Origin: Planctomycetota bacterium
GTDB lineage: Bacteria; Planctomycetota; Phycisphaerae; SM23-33
Direction: 5' to 3'
Assembly (NCBI GenBank): GCA_022705325.1
Contig: JAKJER010000007.1
Span: 62,001-126,000 of the forward strand
Length of the DNA stretch: 64,000 nt
Made by a program: the position numbers and the translations under genes. The notes beneath the pieces were generated by a model. The model ran no database searches. It was not told the origin of the DNA and saw only the letters and a list, made by a program, of their open reading frames with translations. Shown one piece after another: positions 1-9,019 of this stretch. Numbering within the stretch: position 1 is the stretch's first letter; the number at the start of each line of letters is the position of its first letter.

Positions 1-1202
1 AAGACCATGGCGAACATGGTCAACATGTTGATCGAGAACCCGAACAATCCCAGCGCCCCGAACGTGCCCAGCACCACGACGGGAACGGCGATCGTCGGGA
101 TCAGCGTGGCCCGCAGGTTGCCCATGAACAGCCACATCACCAGGAACACCAGCACGATGGCTTCGAGCAGGGTCTTGACCACCTCCCAGATGGACACCTT
201 GATGAACGGCGTGGTGTCATACGGATAGATGACCTTCATCCCGGCGGGGAAGTAATGGCTCATCTCGGCCAACTTCGACTTCACCGCGTCGGCGGTGTCC
301 AGGGCGTTGGCCCCGGGCGCCTGGCGGATTCCCATAGCCGCCGACGGCATGCCGTTGTAGAACGCCTCGATGGCGTAGGATTCGGTGCCCAGTTCCGTCC
401 GCCCCACGTCCTTGACCCGCACCCAGGAGCCGTCGGCGTTGATGCGGATGGGGATGTCGGCGAATTCCTCGGGCGTCTTGAGAAGACTCTGGACGATGAT
501 GGAGGAGTTCAGGCGCTGCCCGGGCACGGCCGGGGCGCCTCCGAACTGCCCCGCGGAGACTTCCACGTTGTAGGCCCGCAGGGCCAGGAGCACGTCCTCC
601 ATCGTCAGGTGGAAATCGGTCAGCTTGTCGGGATCCAGCCAGACGCGCATGGCGTACTGCGAGCCGAAGTTCTCGACCTCGCCCACCCCCGGCACGCGGG
701 CCAGCACCTTCTCCAGCGAGGACTGAGCGTAGTCCCGCAGGTCGTCGCCGGTCATGCTGGCGTCTTCGCTCACCAGGCCTACGATGAGCAGGTAATTGCG
801 GGTGGACTTGCTGACCTTGATGCCGGTCCGCTGGACCACCTCCGGCAAGCTCGCCATGGCGAGTTGGAGTTTGTTCTGCACCTTGGCCCAGGCTAGGTCC
901 GGGTCCGTTCCGGGCTTGAAGGTCAACTCGATCCGCGAGGCGCCGGACGAGTCGCTGGTCCCCGAGATGTACAGCATGTCCTCAAACCCGGTCATCTTCT
1001 GCTCGATGATCTGCGTGACGGTGTTCTCCACCGTCTCGGCCGAGGCGCCGGGATAGAAGGAATCGATGGCAATGGCGGGTGGGGCGATCGGAGGGTATTG
1101 CGATATGGGCAGGAGGTAGATGGCCATCGCGCCCGCCGCCATGATGACGATGGCAATGACCCAGGCGAACACCGGCCGATCGAGGAAGAATTTCGATAGC
1201 AT
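1..1202 (-). CDS. RND efflux pump permease (AcrB-type), 3' end cut off
   Basis: This is an inner-membrane proton-driven drug/solute exporter of the RND (HAE1) family, the pump subunit of a tripartite efflux system. The reading frame is open from the ATG at 1202 to the window edge, giving about 400 of the usual ~1,040 residues. It begins MLSKFFLDRPVFAWVIAI, the classic RND first membrane helix, and continues with the porter-domain sequence (ISQYP, PGASAETVE, a VPGVGEVENFG-type segment) into the second membrane segment (LLEAIVLVFLVMWLFMGN). The start lies 14 nt after the adaptor's stop, so pump and adaptor form one transcript behind the MarR gene. Substrate cannot be read from this part. Family assignment is secure. 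Confidence 0.95.
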   Translation of the reverse strand, partial: MLSKFFLDRPVFAWVIAIVIMAAGAMAIYLLPISQYPPIAPPAIAIDSFYPGASAETVENTVTQIIEQKMTGFEDMLYISGTSDSSGASRIELTFKPGTDPDLAWAKVQNKLQLAMASLPEVVQRTGIKVSKSTRNYLLIVGLVSEDASMTGDDLRDYAQSSLEKVLARVPGVGEVENFGSQYAMRVWLDPDKLTDFHLTMEDVLLALRAYNVEVSAGQFGGAPAVPGQRLNSSIIVQSLLKTPEEFADIPIRINADGSWVRVKDVGRTELGTESYAIEAFYNGMPSAAMGIRQAPGANALDTADAVKSKLAEMSHYFPAGMKVIYPYDTTPFIKVSIWEVVKTLLEAIVLVFLVMWLFMGNLRATLIPTIAVPVVVLGTFGALGLFGFSINMLTMFAMV

Positions 1203-1216
1203 GTGTGACGACTCCG

Positions 1217-2659
1217 TCAGTCAGCTTTTGTGGCGGGTCCGGAGGCGGGTTTGGTGGACGCACTGTCGGGCTTGGCTGCGGCCAGCGGGACGGCACGGAC
1301 GGGCATGCCCGGGCGGACCCGCTGGAGGCCCTCGACAATCACCCGGTCGCCGACGGACAGCCCTTTGGACACCAGCCATCGGTCCGTCACCGTCCGGTCC
1401 AGCGTGAGCATCCGCACCTGCGCCACGCCGGACTGGTCAACGATCAAGGCCAGGGGGTTGCCCTTGGGGTCGCGCGAGACGGCCTGCTGGGGCACCAGGA
1501 TCGCGTTCTCGTTCACGCCCTCGGTCACCACGGCCCGCACGAACATGCCGGGCAGGAGGACATTGTCCGGATTGGGGAATACCATCCGGAGAATGAAGGA
1601 CCCGGTGGACGGGTCGACCGTGACATCCCGGAACTGGAGCGTCCCATGGAGCGGATAGACGCTGTTGTCCTCCAGGATGAGTTTCACGCTGTTCCTGCTG
1701 GCGTCCTGCGACAGGCGCCCGTCCGCCAGGCGCCGTTGCAGCCTGAGCAGGTCGGTGGTGGCACGCGGCACGTCCACGTAGACGCGGTTGAGTTGCTGGA
1801 TGGTGGCCAGGGGGACCGGTTGATGCGCCGTCACCAGGGCGCCGGTCGTGATGGCGGATCGCCCGATCCGCCCGTCAATGGGCGCCTTGACCTGGGTATA
1901 GCCCAGATTGATCTTGGCGGTTCGCAGCCCGGCCTCGGCGCTGCCGATGCCGGCCTGCGCGCTCTGGACGGCCGACTCGGCCTTCTGGATGTCGGCCAGG
2001 GCCACCTCAATGGCTGCCTGGGCGCGGACGACGTCCGCCTCGGCGCCCTGTACGGCGGCCGCCGCGCTCTGGATGCCCGCCTCGGCCTGCTTGAGGGCGG
2101 CGGAGGCGTCGTCATAATCCTGTTGGCTGACCGCCTTGTCGGCCAACAGGTCCTTGAACCGCTGTGTCCGCAGGCGCAGGGGGACGGCGTTGGCCTCTGC
2201 ACGGGCCTGGGCGGCATGGGTGGCGGCCAAGGCTGCCTTGGCGGCGTCGCGCGAGGCAACGGCTGTGGCGTGACCCGCCTTGGCGGCCGTGACCGCCGCC
2301 AGCGAGTTGACGTGACTGGCCTTGGCCAATGCCACCGCCGCCTCGGCGCTGTCGCAGGCAGCCTGGTAGCTGCTCGGATCGATCTCGTACAGTACGTCTC
2401 CCTCCTTCACGTCCACTCCCTCGGTGAACAGGCGCTTCTGAATGAGCCCGCTGACCTGGGGGCGGATCTCCGCGACCAGGAAGGCCGAGATTCGCCCGGG
2501 CAGTTCCACGGTCAACGGGATCGGCTGAGCCTGCATGATCAGCGTGGCGACCTCCGGGGGCGGGGGCGGCGGGGCCTGCTTGCCGCGGTCGCAGCCGGGT
2601 ACGCACACAGCCGCCGCCACGGCGGCCAACACAATTCGAACCCATTTCGTGTCTGTCAT
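1217..2659 (-). CDS. RND efflux periplasmic adaptor lipoprotein (AcrA/MexA type)
   Basis: This is the periplasmic adaptor that bridges the RND pump to an outer-membrane channel. The N-terminus is a lipoprotein signal with lipobox V-P-G-C (Cys23), so it is probably anchored to the inner membrane by lipid. A lipoyl half-motif (VDVKEGDVLYEID, about residues 80-92) precedes a very Ala-rich coiled-coil hairpin (about 95-240), the second lipoyl half (GYTQVKAPIDGRIGRSAIT), a beta-barrel and the membrane-proximal domain (VGDRVIVEGLQRVRPGMPV). At 480 aa it is longer than AcrA (about 400 aa), the extra length lying mostly in the hairpin. It is 19 nt downstream of the MarR gene and 14 nt upstream of the pump gene. 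Confidence 0.94.
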   Translation of the reverse strand: MTDTKWVRIVLAAVAAAVCVPGCDRGKQAPPPPPPEVATLIMQAQPIPLTVELPGRISAFLVAEIRPQVSGLIQKRLFTEGVDVKEGDVLYEIDPSSYQAACDSAEAAVALAKASHVNSLAAVTAAKAGHATAVASRDAAKAALAATHAAQARAEANAVPLRLRTQRFKDLLADKAVSQQDYDDASAALKQAEAGIQSAAAAVQGAEADVVRAQAAIEVALADIQKAESAVQSAQAGIGSAEAGLRTAKINLGYTQVKAPIDGRIGRSAITTGALVTAHQPVPLATIQQLNRVYVDVPRATTDLLRLQRRLADGRLSQDASRNSVKLILEDNSVYPLHGTLQFRDVTVDPSTGSFILRMVFPNPDNVLLPGMFVRAVVTEGVNENAILVPQQAVSRDPKGNPLALIVDQSGVAQVRMLTLDRTVTDRWLVSKGLSVGDRVIVEGLQRVRPGMPVRAVPLAAAKPDSASTKPASGPATKAD

Positions 2660-2678
2660 GCATGTGCTCCGCTTGGGG

Positions 2679-3215
2679 TCATGACCGGCCCTGCCGGTCG
2701 TCCCGGGTGAGGCCTGCCTCCGCGGTCTCGGCCGTCAGGAACTCAATGACTTTCGCATACGACCGCAGAAGGGTGGATCGCTCGTTTGGCGTCAAGTTGT
2801 TCATGGTGCGAAACAGTCTCTGGTACCGCTCCGGAAGATGGCCGCCGATGAAGTCTCGACCTGACGGCGTCAGGTGGATCGTCACCATGCGGCGATCGCT
2901 GGGGTGGGGCCTGCGTACGACGTGACCCAACTTCTCCAGGGAATCCAGCGTGCCGGTCATGGCCGATCGCGTCAGGCCGACCTCATCCGCCAGGTCGGCC
3001 GGGGTCAAGCTGCCCTCGGGGTTGTGATAAAGAGATTCCATGATCTCCGCCTGCCTGGCGGTCAGGCCCCATCGGCTCAGATCGTTCTCGACCAGCGCGT
3101 CGATTCGGCGATGAAGGCTTATGATCTCCAGGCCTTTGCGGAGAATGGCTGTCTCGATTCCCCGCAAGCGGGCGGCAAACTTCAGAATCCCTTCGATTGT
3201 GGTGGGGCTCGGCAT
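2679..3215 (-). CDS. MarR-family transcriptional regulator of the efflux operon
   Basis: This is a dimeric winged-helix DNA-binding protein, 178 aa. The core reads as a MarR wHTH: helix LTARQAEIMESLYHNP, recognition segment LADEVGLTRSAMTGTLDSLE, then the wing HVVRRPHPSDRRMVTIHLT with the characteristic D-R-R motif (about residues 102-108), and a C-terminal dimerisation helix. It is the first gene of the marR-adaptor-pump operon. The start is preceded by AGGAGTT. A perfect inverted repeat lies inside its own promoter (3275-3294), so autorepression relieved by a pump substrate is the likely control. The ligand is unknown. Confidence 0.93.
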   Translation of the reverse strand: MPSPTTIEGILKFAARLRGIETAILRKGLEIISLHRRIDALVENDLSRWGLTARQAEIMESLYHNPEGSLTPADLADEVGLTRSAMTGTLDSLEKLGHVVRRPHPSDRRMVTIHLTPSGRDFIGGHLPERYQRLFRTMNNLTPNERSTLLRSYAKVIEFLTAETAEAGLTRDDRQGRS

Positions 3216-3274
3216 ATTCCAACTCCTGTTGCTTCAAGCTGGACAACGGGCGAAACAAACTAGTACGGAAAGAT

Positions 3275-3294
3275 ATAATACGTTACCGTATTAT
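3275..3294. promoter_or_regulatory. Probable MarR operator (perfect 8-bp inverted repeat)
   Basis: ATAATACG (3275-3282), spacer TTAC, CGTATTAT (3287-3294) is a perfect palindrome. It covers the -10 hexamer and most of the spacer of the minus-strand promoter. An outer pair, ACTAG (3259-3263) and CTAGT (3295-3299), brackets it. Size and placement fit a MarR dimer site that blocks RNA polymerase; binding by this MarR is inferred. Confidence 0.6.
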
Positions 3295-3302
3295 CTAGTC
3301 AA
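3275..3302 (-). promoter_or_regulatory. Promoter of the marR-efflux operon
   Basis: Reading the minus strand, TTGACT (3302-3297) is followed after 16 bp by TATTAT (3280-3275), 60 nt upstream of the marR ATG. Both hexamers match the sigma-70 consensus in five of six positions. The region is markedly AT-rich compared with its surroundings. Confidence 0.7.
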
Positions 3303-3377
3303 GAACTATTTTGGCCCAGCAGGCCATTGGTGCATGGGGGGGCAGGGGGGTACGGCCAGGTCAGGTGGTGCGGCCTA

Positions 3378-4523
3378 CTACTTCACATCCAGGAGGCTTC
3401 CCGTCCTGGCCGGCTTGGCAGGACGGGGGAAGCGGGCGTCCTGGATCTTGGTGGTCCATTCCTGGACGTCCTTGCGGTCGGGTGCGGTCTCGCGGGCGAG
3501 GTCGATGTACTTCATGGCCAGGGCGTAGCGTTCGAGGAAGTAGTAACATCGGGCGGCCTTGAAGGCGGCGTCGGCGCGTACGGGGGCAAAGTCGCAGGCG
3601 GCGGCGAAGGCCTCGGCGGCGGACTGGCGGATGGTGGGGGCGTCGGCCTGTCCGGCTTGTCCGGCCAGGAGCAGTTCGATCTCGCCCATAAGCACCAGCG
3701 TGGGCCCGTCGCGCGTGAGTGCCAGGGCCTTGGCGGCGGCGTCGTGGGCGGGTTGAAGTTGGCCGATATTTCGGCGGGCGTCGGCCAGCATCCGCCACAA
3801 ATCCGGGTCCTTGGGGCTGGAGGCTACGGCCCGCTCGAGCAGGCCCGCCGCCTCTTCAAACCGTCCGGAGCGGATAAGCAGTTCGCTCAGCCCGCCCTGG
3901 GCGGGCACCAGGTCCGCCTGGGCGGCCAGGGCCTTGCGGTAGTAGCGTTCGGCTTGGTTGAAGTCGCCCGAGGTGGCCAGTTCCAGGCCGTAGCGGGCGT
4001 GGATGTCGGGCGTGGCCTGGGGCGACTGGGCGGCATGGCGGAACATTTTCTCGGCCCCATCGGCGCCGCGCTTGCGGAGCAGGACGCCTTTGAGCCAAAG
4101 CCCCGCGCTGGACTGTGCGTCCAGGCGAAGGAGGTCGTCAACGACCCGTTCGGCTGCCTGGGCGTCCTTCATGGCCAGCAGCGCCTGGGCCAGCACGGGG
4201 CGCACCCTGGTATCGGCCGGGTCGCTGCGGACATAGGCGGCCAGAAGGTCTCGCGCAGGCTCGTACTGTCGCCCAGCCAGCAGGGGGGCCGCTGTGGCGA
4301 GAACCCGGTCTGCCTGGGTTTGTCCAGCCGGTCGGCTGGCGGAGTTGCCCAGACCGGTTGGCGGCGCGGCGGGGGGGGCGAAGGCCAGCCAGGCGGCCAG
4401 GCCCAGCACACCCGCGGTCAGTGTCAGCAGCAGGGGCGTGCGCCACTTTCCGCCGCCGGCGGGCGACGCGGATGCGGGTACGGACGGTGCGGGTTGCCGG
4501 CTGCGGCGTTTGGCCACGGTCAT
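3378..4523 (-). CDS. Membrane-anchored tetratricopeptide (TPR) repeat protein
   Basis: This is a 381-aa protein with a basic cytoplasmic N-terminus (KRRSRQ), one membrane helix (about residues 30-50, LLLTLTAGVLGLAAWLAFA) and a long helical-repeat region with TPR signatures such as HARYGLELATSGDFNQAERYYRKAL and SSPKDPDLWRMLADARRNIGQ. The repeats probably lie outside the cytoplasm and act as a protein-interaction scaffold. The start codon overlaps the trpC stop by 4 nt (ATGA), so the two are translationally coupled, although no functional link to tryptophan synthesis is evident. The partner is unknown. Confidence 0.85.
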   Translation of the reverse strand: MTVAKRRSRQPAPSVPASASPAGGGKWRTPLLLTLTAGVLGLAAWLAFAPPAAPPTGLGNSASRPAGQTQADRVLATAAPLLAGRQYEPARDLLAAYVRSDPADTRVRPVLAQALLAMKDAQAAERVVDDLLRLDAQSSAGLWLKGVLLRKRGADGAEKMFRHAAQSPQATPDIHARYGLELATSGDFNQAERYYRKALAAQADLVPAQGGLSELLIRSGRFEEAAGLLERAVASSPKDPDLWRMLADARRNIGQLQPAHDAAAKALALTRDGPTLVLMGEIELLLAGQAGQADAPTIRQSAAEAFAAACDFAPVRADAAFKAARCYYFLERYALAMKYIDLARETAPDRKDVQEWTTKIQDARFPRPAKPARTGSLLDVK

Positions 4524-5335
4524 CCCTCCAGGCCGACCAGTTCGTTCATGCAGGCGGCGACGTCGCCGGTCTGCATGAGCGTCTGCCCGATCAGGACAGC
4601 CTTGACGCCCGCGCGGGCGAGGCGCTGGATGTCCTGGCGGGTCTTGATGCCCGACTCGCTGACGATTGGCACTCCCTCGCCGGCCAGGCCGGCCAGCCGG
4701 AGCGTGGTCCCCAGGTCCACCTGGAAGGTCGACAGGTCACGGTTGTTGATGCCCAGCAGGCTGTACGACCCGTGCGGGAAGCCCACCAACGATCGCAGGC
4801 GGAGCAACTCATCGGCGGTGTGCACTTCCACCAGCACGGTCATCCGCAGTTCGGTGGCCAGGATGAGCAGGTCCATCAGCTCGCCCGGGGGCAGGATGGC
4901 CGCGATCAGGAGGATGGCGTCGGCCCCGGCGGCGCGACTCTCGTACACCTGCCACGGGTCGATGATGAAGTCCTTGCGGAGGACGGGCAGTTCGACGGCT
5001 GCCCGGACGGCGCGCAGGTAGTCCAGGTGTCCCTGGAAGTACTCCCGGTCGGTCAGGACGCTCAGTGCGTCGGCCCCCGCCGCGGCGTACTGGCGGGCGA
5101 TGGCCACCGGGTCGAAGTCTTCGCGGATCACGCCGGCCGACGGGCTGGCCCGCTTGACCTCGGCGATGACGTTAAGCAGCTTGGACGAGGAGCGGGTGAC
5201 GGCGGTGAAGAAATTGCGGGCGCGCGGGACAGCTGCGGCGGCGTCCTTGAGTGCGGGCAGTTCCCACTGCTGGTGGAGCTGCAGGACCTCTTTCCGCTTG
5301 GTTTCAACGATTCGGTCAACTATAGTCTGGGCCAC
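4520..5335 (-). CDS. trpC: Indole-3-glycerol-phosphate synthase
   Basis: This enzyme closes the indole ring, converting CdRP to indole-3-glycerol phosphate in tryptophan synthesis. The 271-aa length is that of a monofunctional (beta/alpha)8 barrel. Family motifs appear in order: VIAEVKRASPSAG with the catalytic Lys (about residue 60), LRKDFIIDPWQVYESRAAGA, LVEVHTADEL, GINNRDLSTFQVDL and VSESGI near the phosphate site. No other trp genes are next to it. It is divergent from the CPBP protease gene with only 26 nt between the starts, so their promoters must overlap each other's genes. Confidence 0.96.
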   Translation of the reverse strand: MAQTIVDRIVETKRKEVLQLHQQWELPALKDAAAAVPRARNFFTAVTRSSSKLLNVIAEVKRASPSAGVIREDFDPVAIARQYAAAGADALSVLTDREYFQGHLDYLRAVRAAVELPVLRKDFIIDPWQVYESRAAGADAILLIAAILPPGELMDLLILATELRMTVLVEVHTADELLRLRSLVGFPHGSYSLLGINNRDLSTFQVDLGTTLRLAGLAGEGVPIVSESGIKTRQDIQRLARAGVKAVLIGQTLMQTGDVAACMNELVGLEG

Positions 5336-5361
5336 GTGTCCACGTTACCCGGACAAACCGA

Positions 5362-6255
5362 ATGAAGTCAAACGCAATGTACCTTCTGGCGCAGGCGGCA
5401 ACGAGCCAGGCGGCGACGCGGGCATCGGCTGCGGACGGGGCGTGGGATCCGGCGGAACGGTTGCTGGTCGGCGTGGCGGTGGTGGGGTTCGTCGTGCTGG
5501 TGGTGTGGGTGATCCGGCGGGTGGTGTATCCGCAGAAGCTGCTGCTTCGCCACACGCCGGGGCGGCCCAATGAATTGAACCTGCTGCACCTGCTGGGGGC
5601 GATGGTGGTGCTGTACTTCCTGCCCGCGTTCGCCCACTTGCTTGTGAGCCATCGCTATGGCGAGGGCAGCCCGCAGCGGCTGACCCTGGTGTACCTGCTG
5701 GCGGGCCCGCTGCAGGTGTTGGCCTTCCTGCTGATCGGTCGTTCGGCGTTCCATCACGGCCTGGCACGGGGGCTGGGGATGACGCTGCGGCGGTGGATGT
5801 ACGACGTGTTCCGCGGGGCGCTGGCGTTCCTGGCGGTCTTTCCCGTGTGCCTGTTGCTGGCGGCTGCCTTCGAGTGGGCCAAACCGCAGGAGGGACATCT
5901 CCACGTCATGCTGGTGGGCATGCGCGACCTGGGCTGGTCGTGGCGCGTGCTGATCTTCGTCTCGGCGGCCGGCCTGGCGCCGGTGGCGGAGGAACTGCTG
6001 TTTCGCGGCATCCTGCAGTCGATGGTCCGTCGCTATACGCACTCGCCGTGGTTCGCCATCCTGGCAGCGTCGATGTTGTTCGTGCTGGTCCATGCCCCAT
6101 ACTGGCATACCATGCCCGCCCTGCTGGCCCTGTCGCTGGTGCTGGGCTACAACTACGAGCGGACGGGCCGGCTGCTGGCCCCCATCGTTATCCACGTGTG
6201 CTTCAACGTAATCAACCTGGTCGCCATCACCCTTAGTCCCACCGCCTCGCTATGA
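5362..6255 (+). CDS. CPBP-family intramembrane glutamic protease
   Basis: This is a polytopic membrane protein of 297 aa related to Rce1/CAAX proteases and bacteriocin-immunity (Abi) proteins. All three catalytic motifs are intact: EExxxR (E210, E211, R214 in AEELLFRGIL), FxxxH (F240-H244 in FVLVHAPYW) and HxxxN (H278-N282 in HVCFNVINL). About seven to eight hydrophobic segments are visible. A second in-frame ATG five codons downstream (5377) is an alternative start. The stop TGA is 13 nt before the next gene's ATG, suggesting co-transcription with the adaptor protein. The substrate is unknown. Confidence 0.93.
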   Translation: MKSNAMYLLAQAATSQAATRASAADGAWDPAERLLVGVAVVGFVVLVVWVIRRVVYPQKLLLRHTPGRPNELNLLHLLGAMVVLYFLPAFAHLLVSHRYGEGSPQRLTLVYLLAGPLQVLAFLLIGRSAFHHGLARGLGMTLRRWMYDVFRGALAFLAVFPVCLLLAAAFEWAKPQEGHLHVMLVGMRDLGWSWRVLIFVSAAGLAPVAEELLFRGILQSMVRRYTHSPWFAILAASMLFVLVHAPYWHTMPALLALSLVLGYNYERTGRLLAPIVIHVCFNVINLVAITLSPTASL

Positions 6256-6268
6256 GGAGACCTTGCGC

Positions 6269-7705
6269 ATGATCCGATTGTGCTTCGCGTTGCTTCTGAC
6301 TTGGCCGGCTGCCGGTGCGCCCGCGGCGCCGGCGAGTCAGCCGTCGAGTGACCCGGCCGACAGCTACGTCGTCAAGCCGGGCGAGTTCCGAATCGAGATC
6401 GAGTGCCCGGGCGTGTTCGAGGCCGAGCAGATGGCCGAGATCGCCTTCCCCGGCCGGGTCACGCCTCAGGTCCGCCTGGTGCGGGTTGCCCCGGCCGGGC
6501 AACGGGTCAAGAAGGGCGAACTGGTGTTCCAGGCCGAGCCGATCGAGCTCCAGCGGGCCGTCCAGGCCCGCGAGGGGGCCCTGGAGTCGGCCCGGACGGC
6601 CCTGAAGCTGGCCAAACAGGAACTGGCCCTGCTGATCCAGACGAACCAGGAACTGCTCGCACAGGCGAAGCTGGCGGCCGAGCGGGCCCAGGAGGATCTC
6701 GACCGGTTCGTCAAGGTGGATCGTCCTCAGGAGGAGAAGAACGCCTCCCAGGCGGTCCGCACCGTCGCCAACCACCTGGCCTACGCCAAGGAGGAGTTGC
6801 GACAGCTCAAGAAGATGTACCAGGCCGACGACCTGGTCGAGGACACGGAGGAGATCGTCCTCCGCCGCCAGCAGGACATGGTGGACAGCGCGGCGCACGC
6901 GCTGGGGCGGGTCCAGACCGAGCAGGAGCGAAAGACGGCCATCGACCTGCCCCGCGCTCTACACGCCCTGACCCTGGCGCGAGACCAGAAGGCCCGCGAA
7001 CTGGCCCACCTGCAGGTCGTTCTGCCGCTGACGCTCCGGAAGAAGGAACTGGAGGCCGCCAAGCTCGAGCAGGACCAGGCCAAAGCGAGTGACGAACTGG
7101 ACAAGGCCCGCGCGGACCTGGCAGGGGCGAACCAGGCGGCGCCCTTCGACGGGATCGTGTACTGGGGCAAGTGCGTGGGCGGGCGCTGGCCGGCGCGGGA
7201 GGCCGTCGCGGGCAAGCTCGCCGGCGGCGCTACGGTCAAGGGCGAGGACGTGCTGCTGACGGTCGCGGACCCGTCGAAGCTGGTGGTTCGAGCGAGCGTG
7301 GCCGAGGGGCGGCTGAGACTGCTGGCGCCCGCCCAGAAAGGCCGGGCGACCGCAGAGTACTGCGCCGATCAACCGTTGGCCGTGCGACTGGAGCGGTTGG
7401 GCGACACGCCCGAGGCGCCGGGCAAGTTCGAGGCGGTCTTCCGTCCGCTCGGCCCGCTGCCGGCGGGGCTCTTGCCCGGCATGTCCTGCGCCGTCCGCGT
7501 CGAGGTCTACAGCAAGAAGGACGCCCTCACCGTGCCGGCTGCCTTCGTTGCGCCCTCGATCGAGCGGGCGAGCGAGGGAGTCGTCCTCGTCCGCCAAGGC
7601 GGCAAGACGGTCAAGCGGACGGTGAAGCTCGGCCGGTGCGATGACGGACGGATCGAGATCGTCGAGGGCCTGAAGGCGGGCGAGACGGTGGCGAAGAAAG
7701 ACTGA
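6269..7705 (+). CDS. HlyD/MFP-type secreted adaptor protein
   Basis: This is a membrane-fusion-like adaptor of about 478 aa with a cleavable signal peptide (MIRLCFALLLTWPAAGAPA). It has a lipoyl half-motif (RVAPAGQRVKKGELVFQAE), a very long charged coiled coil (about residues 90-285), the second lipoyl half (ANQAAPFDGIVYWGK) and a C-terminal barrel (GLKAGETVAKKD at the end). I start it at the ATG at 6269, which has GGAGA about 9 nt upstream; a TTG at 6263 is possible. No ABC or RND permease gene is adjacent, so either its transporter is encoded elsewhere or it has another envelope role. Confidence 0.85.
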   Translation: MIRLCFALLLTWPAAGAPAAPASQPSSDPADSYVVKPGEFRIEIECPGVFEAEQMAEIAFPGRVTPQVRLVRVAPAGQRVKKGELVFQAEPIELQRAVQAREGALESARTALKLAKQELALLIQTNQELLAQAKLAAERAQEDLDRFVKVDRPQEEKNASQAVRTVANHLAYAKEELRQLKKMYQADDLVEDTEEIVLRRQQDMVDSAAHALGRVQTEQERKTAIDLPRALHALTLARDQKARELAHLQVVLPLTLRKKELEAAKLEQDQAKASDELDKARADLAGANQAAPFDGIVYWGKCVGGRWPAREAVAGKLAGGATVKGEDVLLTVADPSKLVVRASVAEGRLRLLAPAQKGRATAEYCADQPLAVRLERLGDTPEAPGKFEAVFRPLGPLPAGLLPGMSCAVRVEVYSKKDALTVPAAFVAPSIERASEGVVLVRQGGKTVKRTVKLGRCDDGRIEIVEGLKAGETVAKKD

Positions 7706-8992
7706 ATGTCGAGTATTGATGAGCGAATGTCGAGTTGCGAAGTCAGTGCCGCCATCGGTCCGCCGACGGGCGCTCGTAGTCCCGCCGTAAGGCGGTCTTC
7801 GTCGTTCGCAGTCATGGCGCTTGCCTCGCTGGCGATGGCGCTGGCTGGCTGCGGGCCGGGCAGGCCGTTAAGCGAAACGGGCCCGGTCCCGCCGGCGGTC
7901 GAGCCGCCTGCGAGCGCAGAGATCGACGCGGCGATGCGGCGCGGCATTGCGTTCCTGATCGCCCATCAGAACGCCGACGGCTCGTGGGGTTCCGCCCGCA
8001 ACACCAAGGGCCTGAACGTCTATGCTCCCGTGCCGGGGGCGCACACAGCCTTTCGCGCGGGCGTGTCGGCCCTGGCGGTGATGGCCCTGTGCGAGACGCT
8101 GGACAGGACCGCGCCCGACCAGTCCGCGGCCGCCCGCTCGGCCCTGGCTCGCGGCGAGGAGTATCTGCTGGCCAACCTGCCCGGGGTGCGGCGCTGCGCG
8201 CCCGACGCACTGTACAACGTCTGGAGCCATGCCTACGGCATCCGCGCCCTGGTGCGGATGGCCCGGCGAAGCGACGATCCGCACCGCCGCGAGCGGATCC
8301 GCAAGCTCATCGCCAGCCAGGTGGACATGCTCGCCCGCTTCGAGAGCGTCAGCGGCGGGTGGGGGTACTACGACTTCGGCTACAGCATGCAGAAGCCGGG
8401 CATGAAGGCCATGCCGTTCACCACCGCCACCAGCCTGATCGCGCTGGACGAGGCCCGCCGCTTCGGCGTGGACGTGCCCCAGCGGCTGATCGACCGCGGC
8501 CTGGGGCACCTGCGCCGCACGCGGAACCCGGACGGTTCGTTCTGCTACAGCGAGATGCACGTCTACCGCCCCGGGCGAACGATCAACCGGCCCTCGGGCA
8601 GCCTGGGCCGTTCGCAGGCGTGCAACCTGGCCATGCGGACGTGGGGCGACGCCGCCATCACCGACGCGGTGCTGGAGGCGTGGCTGAATCGCCTGTGGGC
8701 CCGCGAAGGCTGGCTCAGCCGGGCGCGGAAGATGCCCGTTCCGCACGAGTCCTTCTGCTCGATCTCGGGGTACTTCTACTACTACGGCATCTTCTACGCG
8801 GGCGGGTGCATCGAGCAGCTCCCGCCCGAGCGCCGACCGTGGCACCAGGCCCATCTGGCCCGCATCCTGCTGGACCTGCAGGAAACGGACGGCTCGTGGT
8901 GGGACTACCCGCTCTACGACTACCACAAGGGGTGGGGGACGGCCATGGCGATGATGGCTTTGAAGGATTGTCAAGTGAGCATTGACAATTGA
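7706..8992 (+). CDS. Lipoprotein with prenyltransferase/squalene-cyclase alpha-toroid fold
   Basis: The protein is built from QW-like repeats of the terpene cyclase/prenyltransferase alpha-alpha barrel: HQNADGSWG, RNPDGSFCYSE and ETDGSWWDYPLYDYHKGWG. Planctomycetes have many secreted proteins with this fold and no known terpene chemistry. A lipobox (L-A-G-C in MALAGCGPG) sits about 50 residues in, after RR and a hydrophobic stretch. The ATG at 7706 abuts the upstream stop and supplies the basic n-region; a start at 7814 would give a signal without positive charge. The last five codons fall in a dispersed repeat (8980-9004). Function is unassigned. Confidence 0.8.
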   Translation: MSSIDERMSSCEVSAAIGPPTGARSPAVRRSSSFAVMALASLAMALAGCGPGRPLSETGPVPPAVEPPASAEIDAAMRRGIAFLIAHQNADGSWGSARNTKGLNVYAPVPGAHTAFRAGVSALAVMALCETLDRTAPDQSAAARSALARGEEYLLANLPGVRRCAPDALYNVWSHAYGIRALVRMARRSDDPHRRERIRKLIASQVDMLARFESVSGGWGYYDFGYSMQKPGMKAMPFTTATSLIALDEARRFGVDVPQRLIDRGLGHLRRTRNPDGSFCYSEMHVYRPGRTINRPSGSLGRSQACNLAMRTWGDAAITDAVLEAWLNRLWAREGWLSRARKMPVPHESFCSISGYFYYYGIFYAGGCIEQLPPERRPWHQAHLARILLDLQETDGSWWDYPLYDYHKGWGTAMAMMALKDCQVSIDN

Positions 8993-9004
8993 CCATTGAA
9001 GAGG
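8980..9004 (+). repeat. Dispersed ~25-bp repeat, copy 1
   Basis: CATTGACAATTGACCATTGAAGAGG differs at only two positions from 13518-13542. Both copies sit on or just after a stop codon, in the same orientation, bracketing the sigma/FecR/ICMT block. Confidence 0.7.
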
Positions 9005-9019
9005 CATTGCGCAACAATT

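Noticed and set aside
4520..5335. A tryptophan biosynthesis operon
   Set aside because: Only trpC is present; its neighbour is a TPR protein and the divergent gene is a protease.
6269..8992. A second efflux or secretion system
   Set aside because: An HlyD-like adaptor is present, but no permease, ATPase or outer-membrane channel gene is beside it; the next gene is an alpha-toroid lipoprotein.
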